DNA of 64,000 nucleotides, from assembly GCF_000599605.1 (NCBI RefSeq), contig NZ_KK082679.1, positions 921-64,920 of the forward strand, in the 5' to 3' direction. The notes under the pieces were generated by a model. That model saw only the letters and a list, made by a program, of their open reading frames with translations. It made no database searches and was not told the DNA's origin. The translations under genes and the position numbers were made by a program. Position 1 is the first letter of the stretch; the number at the start of each line of letters is the position of its first letter. Below are positions 36,297 through 45,604 of this stretch, one piece after another. This DNA comes from Prevotella sp. HJM029 (lineage in GTDB: Bacteria > Bacteroidota > Bacteroidia > Bacteroidales > Bacteroidaceae).

Positions 36297-38051
36297 ATGT
36301 TCAAAAAAATATCAACTATTGTGCTGGCAACAGCCCTGTTGGGGCTTGTAAGTTGCAGCAGCGACGACGACAAGTTTGTGTCTAATGACAAAACGGGTCC
36401 GAAGCCAGGTATCGACCTTATGGTCATCCCAGACAACTATAAATATGGCGATAAAGTGAGCATCACTGGTCTGCTCACCGATGATCGCAACCTTGATCAC
36501 TACGAGCTTTTGTTGCTCAACAGCAAGGGTGACACCTTAGCTACAAAGTATCAGATGTTGCTTGGCCAGCAATTCAACATGGATGATTTCATTCAAATTC
36601 CGTTGCCCAAGAATGCATCGACCGATGATTTGCAAGTGGTGGTGAAGCTCGATAACACACGTAACGGCGAAGCGGTTGAGACTTTCGACTTGCCGGCCGT
36701 AGCAACTCCCTCGTTTGAGACCCTCAACTTGGTGCTCGGCAATGGCAATATCGTGGAGCTACAAAAGCAAGGTGAGGTGTTCACCATGCCCACTGAGCAG
36801 GTGTTCCCCGCCAAAGTGAAAGGCATTATCTCGACCACCACGAGCAAAAACGGCATCTACTGGGGTACGAAGAATGGCGAAATAGCCACCATGACCAACG
36901 ATTCCATCACGATTGGCGGCGATGTTGAGTCATCGTTCACCATCACTTTCAATCCCAAGACCTTTGAGCTCAACTTCAGCGAGCGCCACGTTTGGAAACC
37001 CTTACCTGCTGCCGACTGCTACTATCTCTTGGGCACCATCTCGGGACACTGGCAAGATGGCGAGATTACGACCGAGAAAAACAAGATGCGCATGAAAGGC
37101 TTCGAAAGTCAAAACGATAGCTACTACACCTGGACGGCACCCGAAGGCGACGACCCCAACGTGGGGATGTGGGGACAAACGGCCGCAGGTGTGTTCCGCA
37201 TGAAGCGCGGTGCACAGCAGGGTTACATCCTTTGGGACGGCCAACACATTGTGCAATCTCCCACCGATGATGCGACAAAGAGCTTCCCCCTCACAGCAGG
37301 TGGCGCCTTTACCATCAAAACTAACTTCACAGCGGGCACGTGTACGAGCGTCGAAGTGACGGGAAGTGGCAAGTCGTTGCTCTTCACCAACAACAAAGTG
37401 GTGGTCAATGGCAATGCCGTTACGCCTACTATCGGCTTCTGTGGACAGCAGTTGCATTTGAAAGCAGGTACGGCCTACATCTATGAGGGCACCATGACGC
37501 TACAAAAGGGACAGAAGATTTCGTCGGATTTCGACCTCTCTTCCTACACTTGCAACCCCGATTTGTTCACTGGAGGTGGCAACGCTACCTGGACATTGAA
37601 GGCCAACACGGGCACCTACTATGTGCGCATGGATGTCTTTAGCGGCGCATTCTATGCGTGTCCGGTTGCGGGCTATCCCAATGTGCTCTATATGGATGGT
37701 TGGAGTTGGGCACCCACTCAAAACTCAACGGCCGTGGTATGGTCCGACGATAACGTGTTGCCCGTGGTGCACACCACAGGCCATCGCTACGAAGGCACCT
37801 TCTATAACTTTGGTTGGGGTGGCGATGTGGCCTTCTATGTCGTTCATCCTTCCACGGGTCACAAATATCGTTTGCCCAATGCTTTCTTCCCAGCCAGTGT
37901 GCGTAGTGGCACCGATGGATTCCTCATTCCTTCGGGAGCGGGCTATTACAAAGTGGTCATCGATTTGAAAGATGGCATCAATGTGGCGGCCAATGGTGCG
38001 GTAACTCCTGTGGGAGATAACCATTTCACGATGGACTATGTGGCACAATAG
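36297..38051 (+). CDS. Surface glycan-binding-type lipoprotein
   Basis: A 584-residue lipoprotein (signal ending LLGLVSCSSDDD) made of beta-rich modules. Its N-terminal part (residues about 30-130) resembles an Ig-like/DUF5016-type domain. Its later part has repeated aromatic-rich strands typical of SusE/SusF-like surface glycan-binding proteins (CYYLLGTISGHWQDGE, YYVRMDVFSGAFYAC, NVLYMDGWSWAPT). No catalytic motif is visible. I use ATG 36297; a TTG 6 bp upstream is in frame. It probably holds the glycan at the cell surface for the SusC/SusD pair. Family assignment is by overall character only. Confidence 0.7.
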   Translation: MFKKISTIVLATALLGLVSCSSDDDKFVSNDKTGPKPGIDLMVIPDNYKYGDKVSITGLLTDDRNLDHYELLLLNSKGDTLATKYQMLLGQQFNMDDFIQIPLPKNASTDDLQVVVKLDNTRNGEAVETFDLPAVATPSFETLNLVLGNGNIVELQKQGEVFTMPTEQVFPAKVKGIISTTTSKNGIYWGTKNGEIATMTNDSITIGGDVESSFTITFNPKTFELNFSERHVWKPLPAADCYYLLGTISGHWQDGEITTEKNKMRMKGFESQNDSYYTWTAPEGDDPNVGMWGQTAAGVFRMKRGAQQGYILWDGQHIVQSPTDDATKSFPLTAGGAFTIKTNFTAGTCTSVEVTGSGKSLLFTNNKVVVNGNAVTPTIGFCGQQLHLKAGTAYIYEGTMTLQKGQKISSDFDLSSYTCNPDLFTGGGNATWTLKANTGTYYVRMDVFSGAFYACPVAGYPNVLYMDGWSWAPTQNSTAVVWSDDNVLPVVHTTGHRYEGTFYNFGWGGDVAFYVVHPSTGHKYRLPNAFFPASVRSGTDGFLIPSGAGYYKVVIDLKDGINVAANGAVTPVGDNHFTMDYVAQ

Positions 38052-38093
38052 CCCCACACGCACAGCAAACGCTCTTTCTCATGTATAAAGGTG

Positions 38094-38275
38094 TTCCGGC
38101 AAGGCAGAACAGCTGTTGCAGCGTTGCAATAGCTGTTCGGGCGCGCCGGAACACCTTTTTCATGGCGCAATAACGCTTCGGGCGCGCCCGAACACATTTT
38201 GCAAGGATGTAAAAAGGCTTCGGGCGCGCCCGAACATGTTTTGCATCGTGCAGCAACTCTTCGGGAACGCCCGAA
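38094..38275. repeat. Five-unit phased palindrome array before the GH31 gene
   Basis: Five cores lie at 38094-38109, 38136-38151, 38177-38192, 38219-38234 and 38260-38275 (steps 42, 41, 42, 41). Two are the perfect palindrome TTCGGGCGCGCCCGAA; the others are variants such as TTCGGGAACGCCCGAA. Second palindromes sit midway: AGCTGTTGCA/TGCAATAGCT at 38111-38134 (one mismatch), TTTT/AAAA around 38205 and TTGC/GCAA around 38248. Elements thus alternate about every 21 bp. It fills the 320-bp gap between two co-directional PUL genes. ORFs crossing it on either strand are repeat-encoded. Confidence 0.92.
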
Positions 38276-38370
38276 CACTATTTTCACTTTCGATGGCACT
38301 TTGGGGTGAGTAGCTTCCCCCACGCCACATCTGTTTCACGCCCTTCATAGGGACATTACACATTTAATTT

Positions 38371-39951
38371 ATGCATTTACGTTCTTATCTTCTACTCCTG
38401 TTGGGGCTCTTCTGCACCGCGTTGCAGGCACAACACCATAGCGACATTCCCGTGTTAGCAGGCGAATCGTGGTGGGGTGGTGCCACTGCTTTAGGCACAT
38501 CGATGCCGTTCACGTCGCTTTCGCCTTTCGATCTCTCGTGCCAAAACGACAACAACCAGGTGTCGGGCATGCTCATTTCCAATCGTGGGCGCACCATCTG
38601 GAGCGATAGCCCATTCAAATTCTCGGTCGATGGGCAGGGCATTCACATCGATTCGCGCTACGAAAAAGTGGGTGTCAAGCAGCAAGGCACGACCCTGCGC
38701 GACGCCTATCGGGCACTCATGCAACAGCATTTCCCAGCCGAAGGGACATTGCCCGACACCCTGTTTTTCTCGCATCCGCAATACAACACGTGGATAGAGC
38801 TGATGTACAACCAAAATCAACACGACATTTTGACCTATGCTCGCCATTTGCTCGACAATGGCTTGCCCCCAGGAATTTTGATGATTGATGACAATTGGCA
38901 GCGTTATTATGGCAATTTCGATTTCAAATGCGAACGCTTTCCCAACCCTCGTGCCATGGTCGATAGCCTGCATAGGCAGGGCTTCAAGGTGATGTTGTGG
39001 ATCAGTCCGTTTGTCACGGCCGACAGTCCCGAATATCGTGCGCTGGCCAAACAAGGGCTGTTGCTGCGCGATGCCACAGGAAATCCGGCCATCATTCCTT
39101 GGTGGAACGGGCAAAGCGCCTGCTTCGACCTCACCAATCCGTCCGCCCTCGACTATTTGGAACACACGTTGCGCGGCATGATGCACGATTATGCCATCGA
39201 CGGTTTCAAGTTTGATGGCGGCGATAATATTTACTATGACCGTGCCGACTTGCGCCCTTATCGCAAAGATGCACGCTCGGTCGATCAAACAAAAGGCTGG
39301 GCCGAATTGGGATGCCGCTTCGCTTTCAACGAATATCGCGCGTGCTGGCAGATGGGCAACCGTCCGTTGGTGCAACGATTGGGCGACAAAGACTATTTGT
39401 GGAAGGCGGTGCAGCAGCTCGTTCCCGACATGATTGCCGCAGGCTTGCTGGGCTATGGCTATGCATGTCCCGACATGATTGGCGGCGGTTCGTTTGCTTC
39501 GTTCCTCGATATTGATGCCGACAAGTTCGACCAAGCACTCATTGTGCGCTCGGCTCAGGTGCATGCACTCATGCCGATGATGCAATTCTCGGTGGCACCC
39601 TGGCGCATTCTCAGTGCCGAGAACATGAAGATTATCCGGGCCATGGCGCAACTGCACGTGCAAAAATCGCCCTACATTCTGGCCTGCGCCCGCGAAACGG
39701 CACGCACTGGCGAACCCATTGTGCGCAGTTTGGAATATGAATTTCCCCATCAGGGTTATGAAAAGGTGCACGACCAATTCATGTTGGGCAGCCGTTTGAT
39801 GGTGGCTCCGATGACAACGCCGGGCACTTCGCGCACCATTGTGCTGCCTCCTGGCCGCTGGCGCGACGATCAAGGGCGCGTGTTCCGTGGGCGTCGCACC
39901 ATCCAACAGCAGGTGCCGCTCTGGCGTCTACCCTATTTTGAGTGCCTCTAA
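38371..39951 (+). CDS. GH31-family alpha-glycosidase
   Basis: A 526-residue secreted GH31 enzyme (signal ending ALQAQ). The TIM barrel shows PPGILMIDDNWQRYYGNFDF, GFKVMLWISPFVTADS, and the nucleophile motif DGFKFDGGD with Asp282. The later RLGDKDYLW region probably supplies the acid/base aspartate, and FMLGSRLMVAPM leads the C-terminal sandwich. The N-terminal beta domain is short compared with 700-800-residue GH31 members. The KFDGGD form resembles the branch that includes alpha-galactosidase- and MYORG-type enzymes, so glucose specificity should not be assumed. It is the last gene of the sigma/anti-sigma PUL, set apart by the palindrome array. Confidence 0.9.
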   Translation: MHLRSYLLLLLGLFCTALQAQHHSDIPVLAGESWWGGATALGTSMPFTSLSPFDLSCQNDNNQVSGMLISNRGRTIWSDSPFKFSVDGQGIHIDSRYEKVGVKQQGTTLRDAYRALMQQHFPAEGTLPDTLFFSHPQYNTWIELMYNQNQHDILTYARHLLDNGLPPGILMIDDNWQRYYGNFDFKCERFPNPRAMVDSLHRQGFKVMLWISPFVTADSPEYRALAKQGLLLRDATGNPAIIPWWNGQSACFDLTNPSALDYLEHTLRGMMHDYAIDGFKFDGGDNIYYDRADLRPYRKDARSVDQTKGWAELGCRFAFNEYRACWQMGNRPLVQRLGDKDYLWKAVQQLVPDMIAAGLLGYGYACPDMIGGGSFASFLDIDADKFDQALIVRSAQVHALMPMMQFSVAPWRILSAENMKIIRAMAQLHVQKSPYILACARETARTGEPIVRSLEYEFPHQGYEKVHDQFMLGSRLMVAPMTTPGTSRTIVLPPGRWRDDQGRVFRGRRTIQQQVPLWRLPYFECL

Positions 39952-40052
39952 ATGCCGCAAAAGTTCGTTTTTGGCGGATAGCAATTCCCCGAAACATGGT
40001 TCTATGGCAGTAAAGAGAGCGGTCATCGTGACTACATTGTAAAACAAACATG

Positions 40053-40082
40053 TGCCGAACAGCCTTCAAAAGCCGTTCGGCA
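40053..40082 (+). terminator. Terminator of the sigma/anti-sigma PUL
   Basis: TGCCGAAC at 40053-40060 pairs with GTTCGGCA at 40075-40082 around a 14-nt loop, followed by TATCTTGTTTT. It is 100 bp past the GH31 stop. Confidence 0.7.
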
Positions 40083-40484
40083 TATCTTGTTTTGTGAAGT
40101 GGGCATCCTCTCTTGTCCTCCGATGGGGGTAGAGCTATCCAAACAGGTGGGCTGACAGGCTCACCAATTATCAATCATTGGCATCACAATATAGTATACA
40201 TTGCGTTGTAATATGGTATAAATTACACCACAATCTCATGGTGATTATCTCGTTATTTGGTAGTAATTACCACATAAAGACAATGCTTTGATGTATTGGA
40301 GGTGATAGGGAACAGCAGAAATGAAGTAATTTTTGTCTTACGAGGTCTTTGTCGGGCATCCAAAAGGCCACACTGTAAATAGGTAGGATGATTCCATGTC
40401 AGGCTATTTCCCAACAAAAATACAGCAAAAACAAAATGTCTTCACCTTGAAAAGATAATTTTGTTTTTCATAGATTAAAAGTAA

Positions 40485-40508
40485 AAAGGCTTGTCGTTTT
40501 AAGCCTTT
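40485..40508 (-). terminator. Terminator after tatC
   Basis: AAAGGCTT at 40485-40492 and AAGCCTTT at 40501-40508 form an 8-bp stem with an 8-nt loop. On the minus strand it is followed by a T-rich tail. It is about 105 bp past the tatC stop. Confidence 0.65.
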
Positions 40509-40612
40509 ATGATCGATTTTTGCCCCATCAGGTTGCCATGTGAGCGGCACATGTGGGGCGAAAGAGCCCGTCATGCACGCGCATCTGTAGTCACTCGCCT
40601 GATTTTGCGCCG

Positions 40613-41386
40613 TCATTTTGGCACCAAAAGCACGCTGACTTCATATAAAAACCAAATGGGGAGGGAGACAACCATGAGGGTGAAGACGTCGGAAGTGGGG
40701 GTGATGATGGCGGCAACGACCACGATAGCCACCACCGCATGGCGGCGATAACGGCGCATAGTGGATGCTGTGAGCAGCCCACAACGCCCCATGAGCCAGC
40801 AAACTAAAGGTAACTCGAAGAGAATGCCCATCAGGAGGCTCAACACCAACAGCGTGTCTACATAGGAGTTGAGCGTGATGAGGTTCTCAACGCTGCCACT
40901 TACCTGGTAGGTTCCTAAGAAATGGAACGTTAAAGGGAAGATGACAAAATAGTTAAATGCAAGACCTATGCAGAACATCACAAAGCTACTCACCACAATA
41001 GGCACCACACGTTGTTGCGTAGCGGGCTCGAAAGCGGGTGCAATGTAGCCGAAAAGCTGATAGAACACGTAGGGAGATGCTACCATGAAGCCTACATAGG
41101 CCGACACTTTCACATGCATAGCAAACTGTCCTGTGAGCGTGGTGTTGACCAATTGAATGGCAGATGCCGTGGTGGTTATTTCGTTTTGCGACAGCAAATG
41201 GAGCTGTTCGCAGAGGCGATAAGACAGAAAATCGGGGGCATGGGGGGCTAAAATCAGGCGAAATACCTCGTCTTTCAGCAAGAAAGCCACGAGGCCACAC
41301 CCAACGATGGCCACGATGATTTTGATGAAAACGCGTCGGAGCTCCTCCAAATGCTCCCAAAATGTCATCTCATCGCGTGGGCTCAT
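40613..41386 (-). CDS. tatC: Twin-arginine translocase subunit TatC
   Basis: The 257-residue core receptor of the Tat export system, which moves folded proteins across the inner membrane. The N-terminus MTFWEHLEELRRVFIKI is the TatC hallmark, followed by six membrane segments; VASPYVFYQLFGYIAPAF and FVIFPLTFHFLG are further family regions. I chose ATG 41386 (MSPRDEMTFWEHL): it overlaps the end of tatA by 17 bp and gives standard length; an upstream in-frame start at 41440 would overlap tatA further. It is the last gene of an operon that also encodes a Tat-signal protein. Confidence 0.93.
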   Translation of the reverse strand: MSPRDEMTFWEHLEELRRVFIKIIVAIVGCGLVAFLLKDEVFRLILAPHAPDFLSYRLCEQLHLLSQNEITTTASAIQLVNTTLTGQFAMHVKVSAYVGFMVASPYVFYQLFGYIAPAFEPATQQRVVPIVVSSFVMFCIGLAFNYFVIFPLTFHFLGTYQVSGSVENLITLNSYVDTLLVLSLLMGILFELPLVCWLMGRCGLLTASTMRRYRRHAVVAIVVVAAIITPTSDVFTLMVVSLPIWFLYEVSVLLVPK

Positions 41387-41573
41387 CGTGCTGCGTCTCC
41401 GCTGGTTTGTCTTTTGAAGGCTGCTGCTCTTCGGGCGCATCCACGCCGTTCACGCTGTCTTTAAAATAGCGAACGCCCTTCCCTAAGCCCTTCATGAGTT
41501 CGGGAATGCGCTTGCCTCCAAACAGAATGAGAATGATAATGGCGATGATAATAATTTCTTGTGTTCCTAACAT
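41370..41573 (-). CDS. tatA: Twin-arginine translocase subunit TatA/E
   Basis: A 67-residue TatA-type pore subunit: short N-terminus, one membrane helix (IIIIAIIILILFGGKRIPEL), an amphipathic helix (KGLGKGVRYFKD) with the conserved FGGKRIPE hinge, and an acidic, charged tail. It works with TatC, whose reading frame it overlaps, so they are translationally coupled. No separate TatB is seen here; many Bacteroidota use TatA/TatC only. The gene follows the GHL10-type glycosidase by 23 bp. Confidence 0.93.
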   Translation of the reverse strand: MLGTQEIIIIAIIILILFGGKRIPELMKGLGKGVRYFKDSVNGVDAPEEQQPSKDKPAETQHDEPTR

Positions 41574-41596
41574 AATGTGTTGATTTTGAATGATTT

Positions 41597-42952
41597 TTAT
41601 TGTTTCGAGGGGTGTTGCACGTGCCCTTGCAATCCTTTCTCCACCTCATTCCACCATTGTGGATGGGCAATGAGATGGCTAATGTCGAAAAGCATCACGC
41701 CATCGGATAGCGAAAGGTTCGTTTGAATGGCGCGACTGATCTTCTCAGGTTGTGGCGCTAACTGGTCGATGAGCACGCTACCATAGAACGGATGACCGCA
41801 TAAAAGGCGGTGTAGTTGCCGGCATGAGCCTTCAACCGAGTACCATTGCGCGCTTTCATCGGTGGCATTCTTGGGCTGTTCTATCGTGGGATAGTAGTTA
41901 CCCGCCATGTAAAAATCGATGAGTGGCATATAACCTGTCGTGTGATAGCGTGGTGTGGCCCATGCAAAGTCGCGCTCGGGGTGATAAGAAGGATGGGCAA
42001 AGTTCACGCCAACTTCATAATAAGTGGGATACCAAGCGCCGGTATAGGTGCCGAAAAGCGCCTTGGGACACACTTGTTTCACCTGCTTTCGGAGCGCACC
42101 CATCACATCATGGATGACTTTTGCGCGCCACTCTATCCACAAAGCATACCACTTTCCGGGCCGAACCACCCACTGTTGGGTATCATTTTTCACCCAAGTG
42201 AAGATGTCTTGTGGGAACTTTTCAACGCGATGGTGAATATATTTTTCGAAAGCGCGACGCGAAGTGTCTGAGAAGTCGGCCTCGATACCATCATAACGCA
42301 CGCGGTCTAACACCACGCCATCTACTGTTGGGTAGGCCGAAAGCAAAGCCTTTAACAGCTTTTTCATGTAGCCGAGATAGCCTTTAGCCAAGGGATTGAC
42401 CATTGCAGCATACTTCTCTTTCTGCTGTGTAATGGGCAATCGTCCGGCAGGCGTGTATTGCATGGAGGCCCATTCAGCATGTTTGGTGTAAATAGGTCCG
42501 CGATCAAAGTAGTTATGTCCTGCTGAAAAGCAGTTCATAGCAGCGTGCACCTTCATGCCAAAAGCGTGGGCAATGGTGATGAAACGCCCCAAGTAGTCGA
42601 AGTCGGGGCGTGTGAATTGTTTCCAAGTTTGCAGCTTAGGAGCCAACGATGTGTTGAACAACACCTCGCCACTCACAGGCCGAACGTCGACAACGAGGTC
42701 GGTAAAGCCCAATAGATGGAGCTTCCTGACGTAGTAATCGATGCTGTCGGGGTGGCTAAAGGTTTGGAAATTAGCCGTCGCATCCACCCACATGATGATG
42801 TGTTTGGCGGTGCTGTCGGTTGCCCTCTCTGCATTTTTTTGCGCCATAAGCCTCCCCATCGGTGCTAAAAGCAGCACCATGAGCAGCCCTTTTTGCCATA
42901 GCTTGTGCCATGAGAGTTGCCGTTGTGGAGGCCGCTGCGCAATGGGTTTCAT
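41597..42952 (-). CDS. GHL10-type family 10-like glycosyl hydrolase
   Basis: A 451-residue exported TIM-barrel protein of the GHL10/DUF187 type: IIMWVDATANFQTF, then GFTDLVVDVRPVSGEVLF, GMKVHAAMNCFSAGH and VDGVVLDRVRYDGIEADFS. It parallels the protein at 53884-55290 motif for motif. Substrates of this family are poorly known; the acidic residues in DVRP and DRVRYD are candidates for catalysis. Start ATG 42952 overlaps the sugar-porter stop by 4 bp (ATGA), a coupling signal. A start at 42967 is also in frame. It sits between the porter and tatA. Confidence 0.85.
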   Translation of the reverse strand: MKPIAQRPPQRQLSWHKLWQKGLLMVLLLAPMGRLMAQKNAERATDSTAKHIIMWVDATANFQTFSHPDSIDYYVRKLHLLGFTDLVVDVRPVSGEVLFNTSLAPKLQTWKQFTRPDFDYLGRFITIAHAFGMKVHAAMNCFSAGHNYFDRGPIYTKHAEWASMQYTPAGRLPITQQKEKYAAMVNPLAKGYLGYMKKLLKALLSAYPTVDGVVLDRVRYDGIEADFSDTSRRAFEKYIHHRVEKFPQDIFTWVKNDTQQWVVRPGKWYALWIEWRAKVIHDVMGALRKQVKQVCPKALFGTYTGAWYPTYYEVGVNFAHPSYHPERDFAWATPRYHTTGYMPLIDFYMAGNYYPTIEQPKNATDESAQWYSVEGSCRQLHRLLCGHPFYGSVLIDQLAPQPEKISRAIQTNLSLSDGVMLFDISHLIAHPQWWNEVEKGLQGHVQHPSKQ

Positions 42953-44346
42953 GCGTTTTCCCTCCAATAACGCTCAATATCTTCCAATGACATGCGCGCC
43001 GTTTCGGGGATAAAGCGCCAGATAATGAACAGATAGGGCAGACACATCAGTGCAAAGAACAGGAAAGTGCCTGCGGGAGTGAAGGCCGAAAGGAACCAAG
43101 GTGTGAGCTGACCAATTAGGAATGTGCCCACCCAAAGGGCTAAACCGGCAATGCTCATGGCGATACCTCGCACGTGATTGGGGTACATTTCGGAGAGCAA
43201 AACGAACACAACGGCGCTGATACTGATGGCACAACAAAACACATAGAACAAGAAAAACACCAGCATCATGTAGGAGGAAAGCTGCCATTGGTCGTGGAAT
43301 TGGAAGTAAAGGGCTATGAGGATGAGCGATAAAATCATGCCCGAAACGCCATAATAGATGAGCTTTTTGCGGCCAATGCGGTCGATAATAAACAGTGCAA
43401 TGATGGTGGTTAGCATGTTAACTGCACCAACTAACACCTGACAAAGGAGCGGATCGTTCATTCCTGCATTGGTAAAGATGGACGGACCATAATACAACAC
43501 GGCGTTAACACCCATGAACTGGCCCAAGATAGCAATGCAAACGCCTAAGATAATCGCTTTCAATAGGCCTGGTTGCAAGAGCGAACGCCATGATGTCTCC
43601 ACGCTTTTGGCGATGGTTTCTTGCGTTTGGGCAATCTGTTTGGCAATGGCTTCACGCGCCACATAGATGCGTTGGTAGATGGTTTCGGCTTCGGTTAGTC
43701 GGCCTTTCACCACCAACCAGCGCGGACTTTCGGGCAAAGCGAGGATGATGATGAAGAAGAATAGCGCGGGAAGTGTTTCCATTCCCAACATGCCGCGCCA
43801 CACTTCGTCGACAAAGATGAAGCGAAGCCAGCCCGTTTCTATCGCACCTTGCTGCGAAATGAGCAGCAAACCATAGTTCATGGCATAGGCAACTAAGAAG
43901 CCAATCGTGATGGCTAACTGATATAACGACACCATAAGACCCCGGTATTGCGCAATAGCAATCTCCGATATATAAATAGGTGCGACGATAGAGATGATGC
44001 CTATGCCTGCACCACCAATGATTCTAAAGACCACTAACATGGAGAAATTGGTGGCAACGGCGCAACCTAAGGCCGAAGTGGTGAAGAGAAAGGCCGATAA
44101 AAACATGATGGGTTTGCGGCCAAAGCGGTCACTTAGCCAGCCAGCAACGGCCACTCCGGCAATCGATCCCACAAGAGCGCTGCTCACATACCAGCCTTGT
44201 TGCACTACGTTTAAGTGAAATTGTGTGTTCACTTGGTCGATAGTGCCCGAGATAACGGCCGTGTCGTAGCCAAAAAGCAGTCCACCTAAGGCGGCGATGA
44301 GGGCTAAAAAGAAAAGGTAGCCCATGTGTACGGTTCTTGAATTCAT
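42949..44346 (-). CDS. Major facilitator sugar porter
   Basis: A 465-residue inner-membrane sugar/H+ symporter of the MFS sugar-porter family, with 12 predicted membrane segments. Signature motifs are GGLLFGYDTAVISG in helix 1, GWLSDRFGRKP in the loop after helix 2, PESPRWLVVKGR before the central loop, IIDRIGRKKL in the second half and RFIPETARMSLEDIE after helix 12. It would take up the monosaccharide released by the locus enzymes. It overlaps the GHL10-type gene by 4 bp and follows the Tat-signal gene by 29 bp. Relatives transport xylose, glucose or arabinose; the exact sugar is unknown. Confidence 0.93.
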   Translation of the reverse strand: MNSRTVHMGYLFFLALIAALGGLLFGYDTAVISGTIDQVNTQFHLNVVQQGWYVSSALVGSIAGVAVAGWLSDRFGRKPIMFLSAFLFTTSALGCAVATNFSMLVVFRIIGGAGIGIISIVAPIYISEIAIAQYRGLMVSLYQLAITIGFLVAYAMNYGLLLISQQGAIETGWLRFIFVDEVWRGMLGMETLPALFFFIIILALPESPRWLVVKGRLTEAETIYQRIYVAREAIAKQIAQTQETIAKSVETSWRSLLQPGLLKAIILGVCIAILGQFMGVNAVLYYGPSIFTNAGMNDPLLCQVLVGAVNMLTTIIALFIIDRIGRKKLIYYGVSGMILSLILIALYFQFHDQWQLSSYMMLVFFLFYVFCCAISISAVVFVLLSEMYPNHVRGIAMSIAGLALWVGTFLIGQLTPWFLSAFTPAGTFLFFALMCLPYLFIIWRFIPETARMSLEDIERYWRENA

Positions 44347-44375
44347 AGTGTAATGCGATAGAATAAGGTGGGGAA

Positions 44376-45461
44376 TTAAAGATTAAAATATTCTTTATAG
44401 CGGTCATAAAGGTGCCCGGCTTGCAGATAAGCCGACTGAGGACTCATGAAATGTGAGAACTCAAAGGTGATGGCTTTATCGTAATGGCACCGTTTAGCAG
44501 CTTCTAATTTCAGACGGAGTTTGTCGAATTTAATCGGAAGGAAGCGTATAGGCATGTCACGATCGAATGTTTCTGCGTTTGTCCAGCACTGCATTCCATA
44601 GCGATCGGCCAATTTTTTGTTGACCGAAAAGAACATGTCTAACTCATCATAATCAATATGTCCGTCTTGAAAAGCGCAGGCATCGACCACATCATGAATG
44701 CCATCGAAGATCTCATTCCATTCTCTTTCGTGCTCTTCTACGCTCACAGCCTGCTCCTTAGTGAGCCCTTCGGTGGGCATAACGGCCTTCTTTCCGTCAA
44801 TCCATGGGGAGATAAACACCGGCAAATTGTTGGAGATATCTTTACATTGTTTGCCAATCGTGTGGAACGTTTCAATGGCTCCTTTGGTCTTTCGGCTAAT
44901 TTCTGTGCTGATATACCAACCTTTAAAACTCTTGTGGTGACCGTAACTCTTCCACACTTCATCGATAACGTAGCGGTTATCGCGTATTTCATGCGACATA
45001 TCTCCTGTGTCCCAATAGTGTCCCGAGTCGTAAAGTCCGAAATAAAACTTCATGTTATATTTGTCGGCCAAGCGCAAAAAGAGGTCAATTAAATCGACGG
45101 ATGGCTTGTAACATCCCTTTTTTAGCAGATAAGCTGAGGGGTAAGTGATGAACTTTCTGTAGCCCGAACGTATCACGATAACGGTGTCGATACCGATGGC
45201 TTTCATATATTTAAAATCGGCATCCCACTCGCGTTCGCCCCAGTTTTGGTGGGGAATGTCGTGCGAAATCTCGTCTAAGAAAGTGCCCGTGATGGGCAAT
45301 CCGTTGGCTTTGGGCACAAGATAATGACTATTGTCGGTAGCCAATGCGCCGACAGATGGTGATGATGGGCGCTTGTTTTTAGCCCATAACAAAGAGGGGG
45401 CGAGCAATGATGCGGCGCACCCTAAGCCTAATTGCTTTAAAAAATCTCTACGGTTAACCAT
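44376..45461 (-). CDS. Tat-signal DUF4434-type glycoside hydrolase-like protein
   Basis: A 361-residue protein exported by the Tat route: the N-terminus MVNRRDFLKQLGLG carries the twin-arginine motif (N-RR-D-F-L-K), followed by a hydrophobic stretch and an Ala-rich region. The mature part resembles DUF4434 TIM-barrel proteins (GTFLDEISHDIPHQNWG, MKAIGIDTVIVIRSGYRK, NMKFYFGLYDSGHYW and GWYISTEIS). It starts the operon that ends with tatA and tatC, so substrate and export machinery are encoded together. Function is inferred as a glycosidase acting with the GHL10-type enzyme; no activity is proven. Confidence 0.85.
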   Translation of the reverse strand: MVNRRDFLKQLGLGCAASLLAPSLLWAKNKRPSSPSVGALATDNSHYLVPKANGLPITGTFLDEISHDIPHQNWGEREWDADFKYMKAIGIDTVIVIRSGYRKFITYPSAYLLKKGCYKPSVDLIDLFLRLADKYNMKFYFGLYDSGHYWDTGDMSHEIRDNRYVIDEVWKSYGHHKSFKGWYISTEISRKTKGAIETFHTIGKQCKDISNNLPVFISPWIDGKKAVMPTEGLTKEQAVSVEEHEREWNEIFDGIHDVVDACAFQDGHIDYDELDMFFSVNKKLADRYGMQCWTNAETFDRDMPIRFLPIKFDKLRLKLEAAKRCHYDKAITFEFSHFMSPQSAYLQAGHLYDRYKEYFNL

Positions 45462-45604
45462 GGGTTACTTGTTGTTGATTTATGGTTTCCCACGACTTTT
45501 GCTTTTGAAGCGGCCGTCATGTTGACCTGTTTTGATAGAAACGATATGTTAATGATTGAAATATTGTATGTTTGCGAGTGGGAAGTTCCTCCACATTCCT
45601 TATT

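Larger units (their letters stand above)
39952..40612. other. Convergent intergenic region
   Basis: Spacer between the plus-strand GH31 gene and minus-strand tatC. It holds two terminators (listed separately) and AT-rich sequence with short imperfect repeats near 40188-40272, such as AATATAGTATA and AATATGGTATA and small palindromes (CACCA/TGGTG, TGGTA/TACCA). No gene is credible. Confidence 0.5.

Noticed and set aside
8290-39951. Heparan sulfate degradation locus
   Set aside because: Despite GH89 and HGSNAT-like genes, no polysaccharide lyase, GH88 or sulfatase is present, so the assignment is unsupported.
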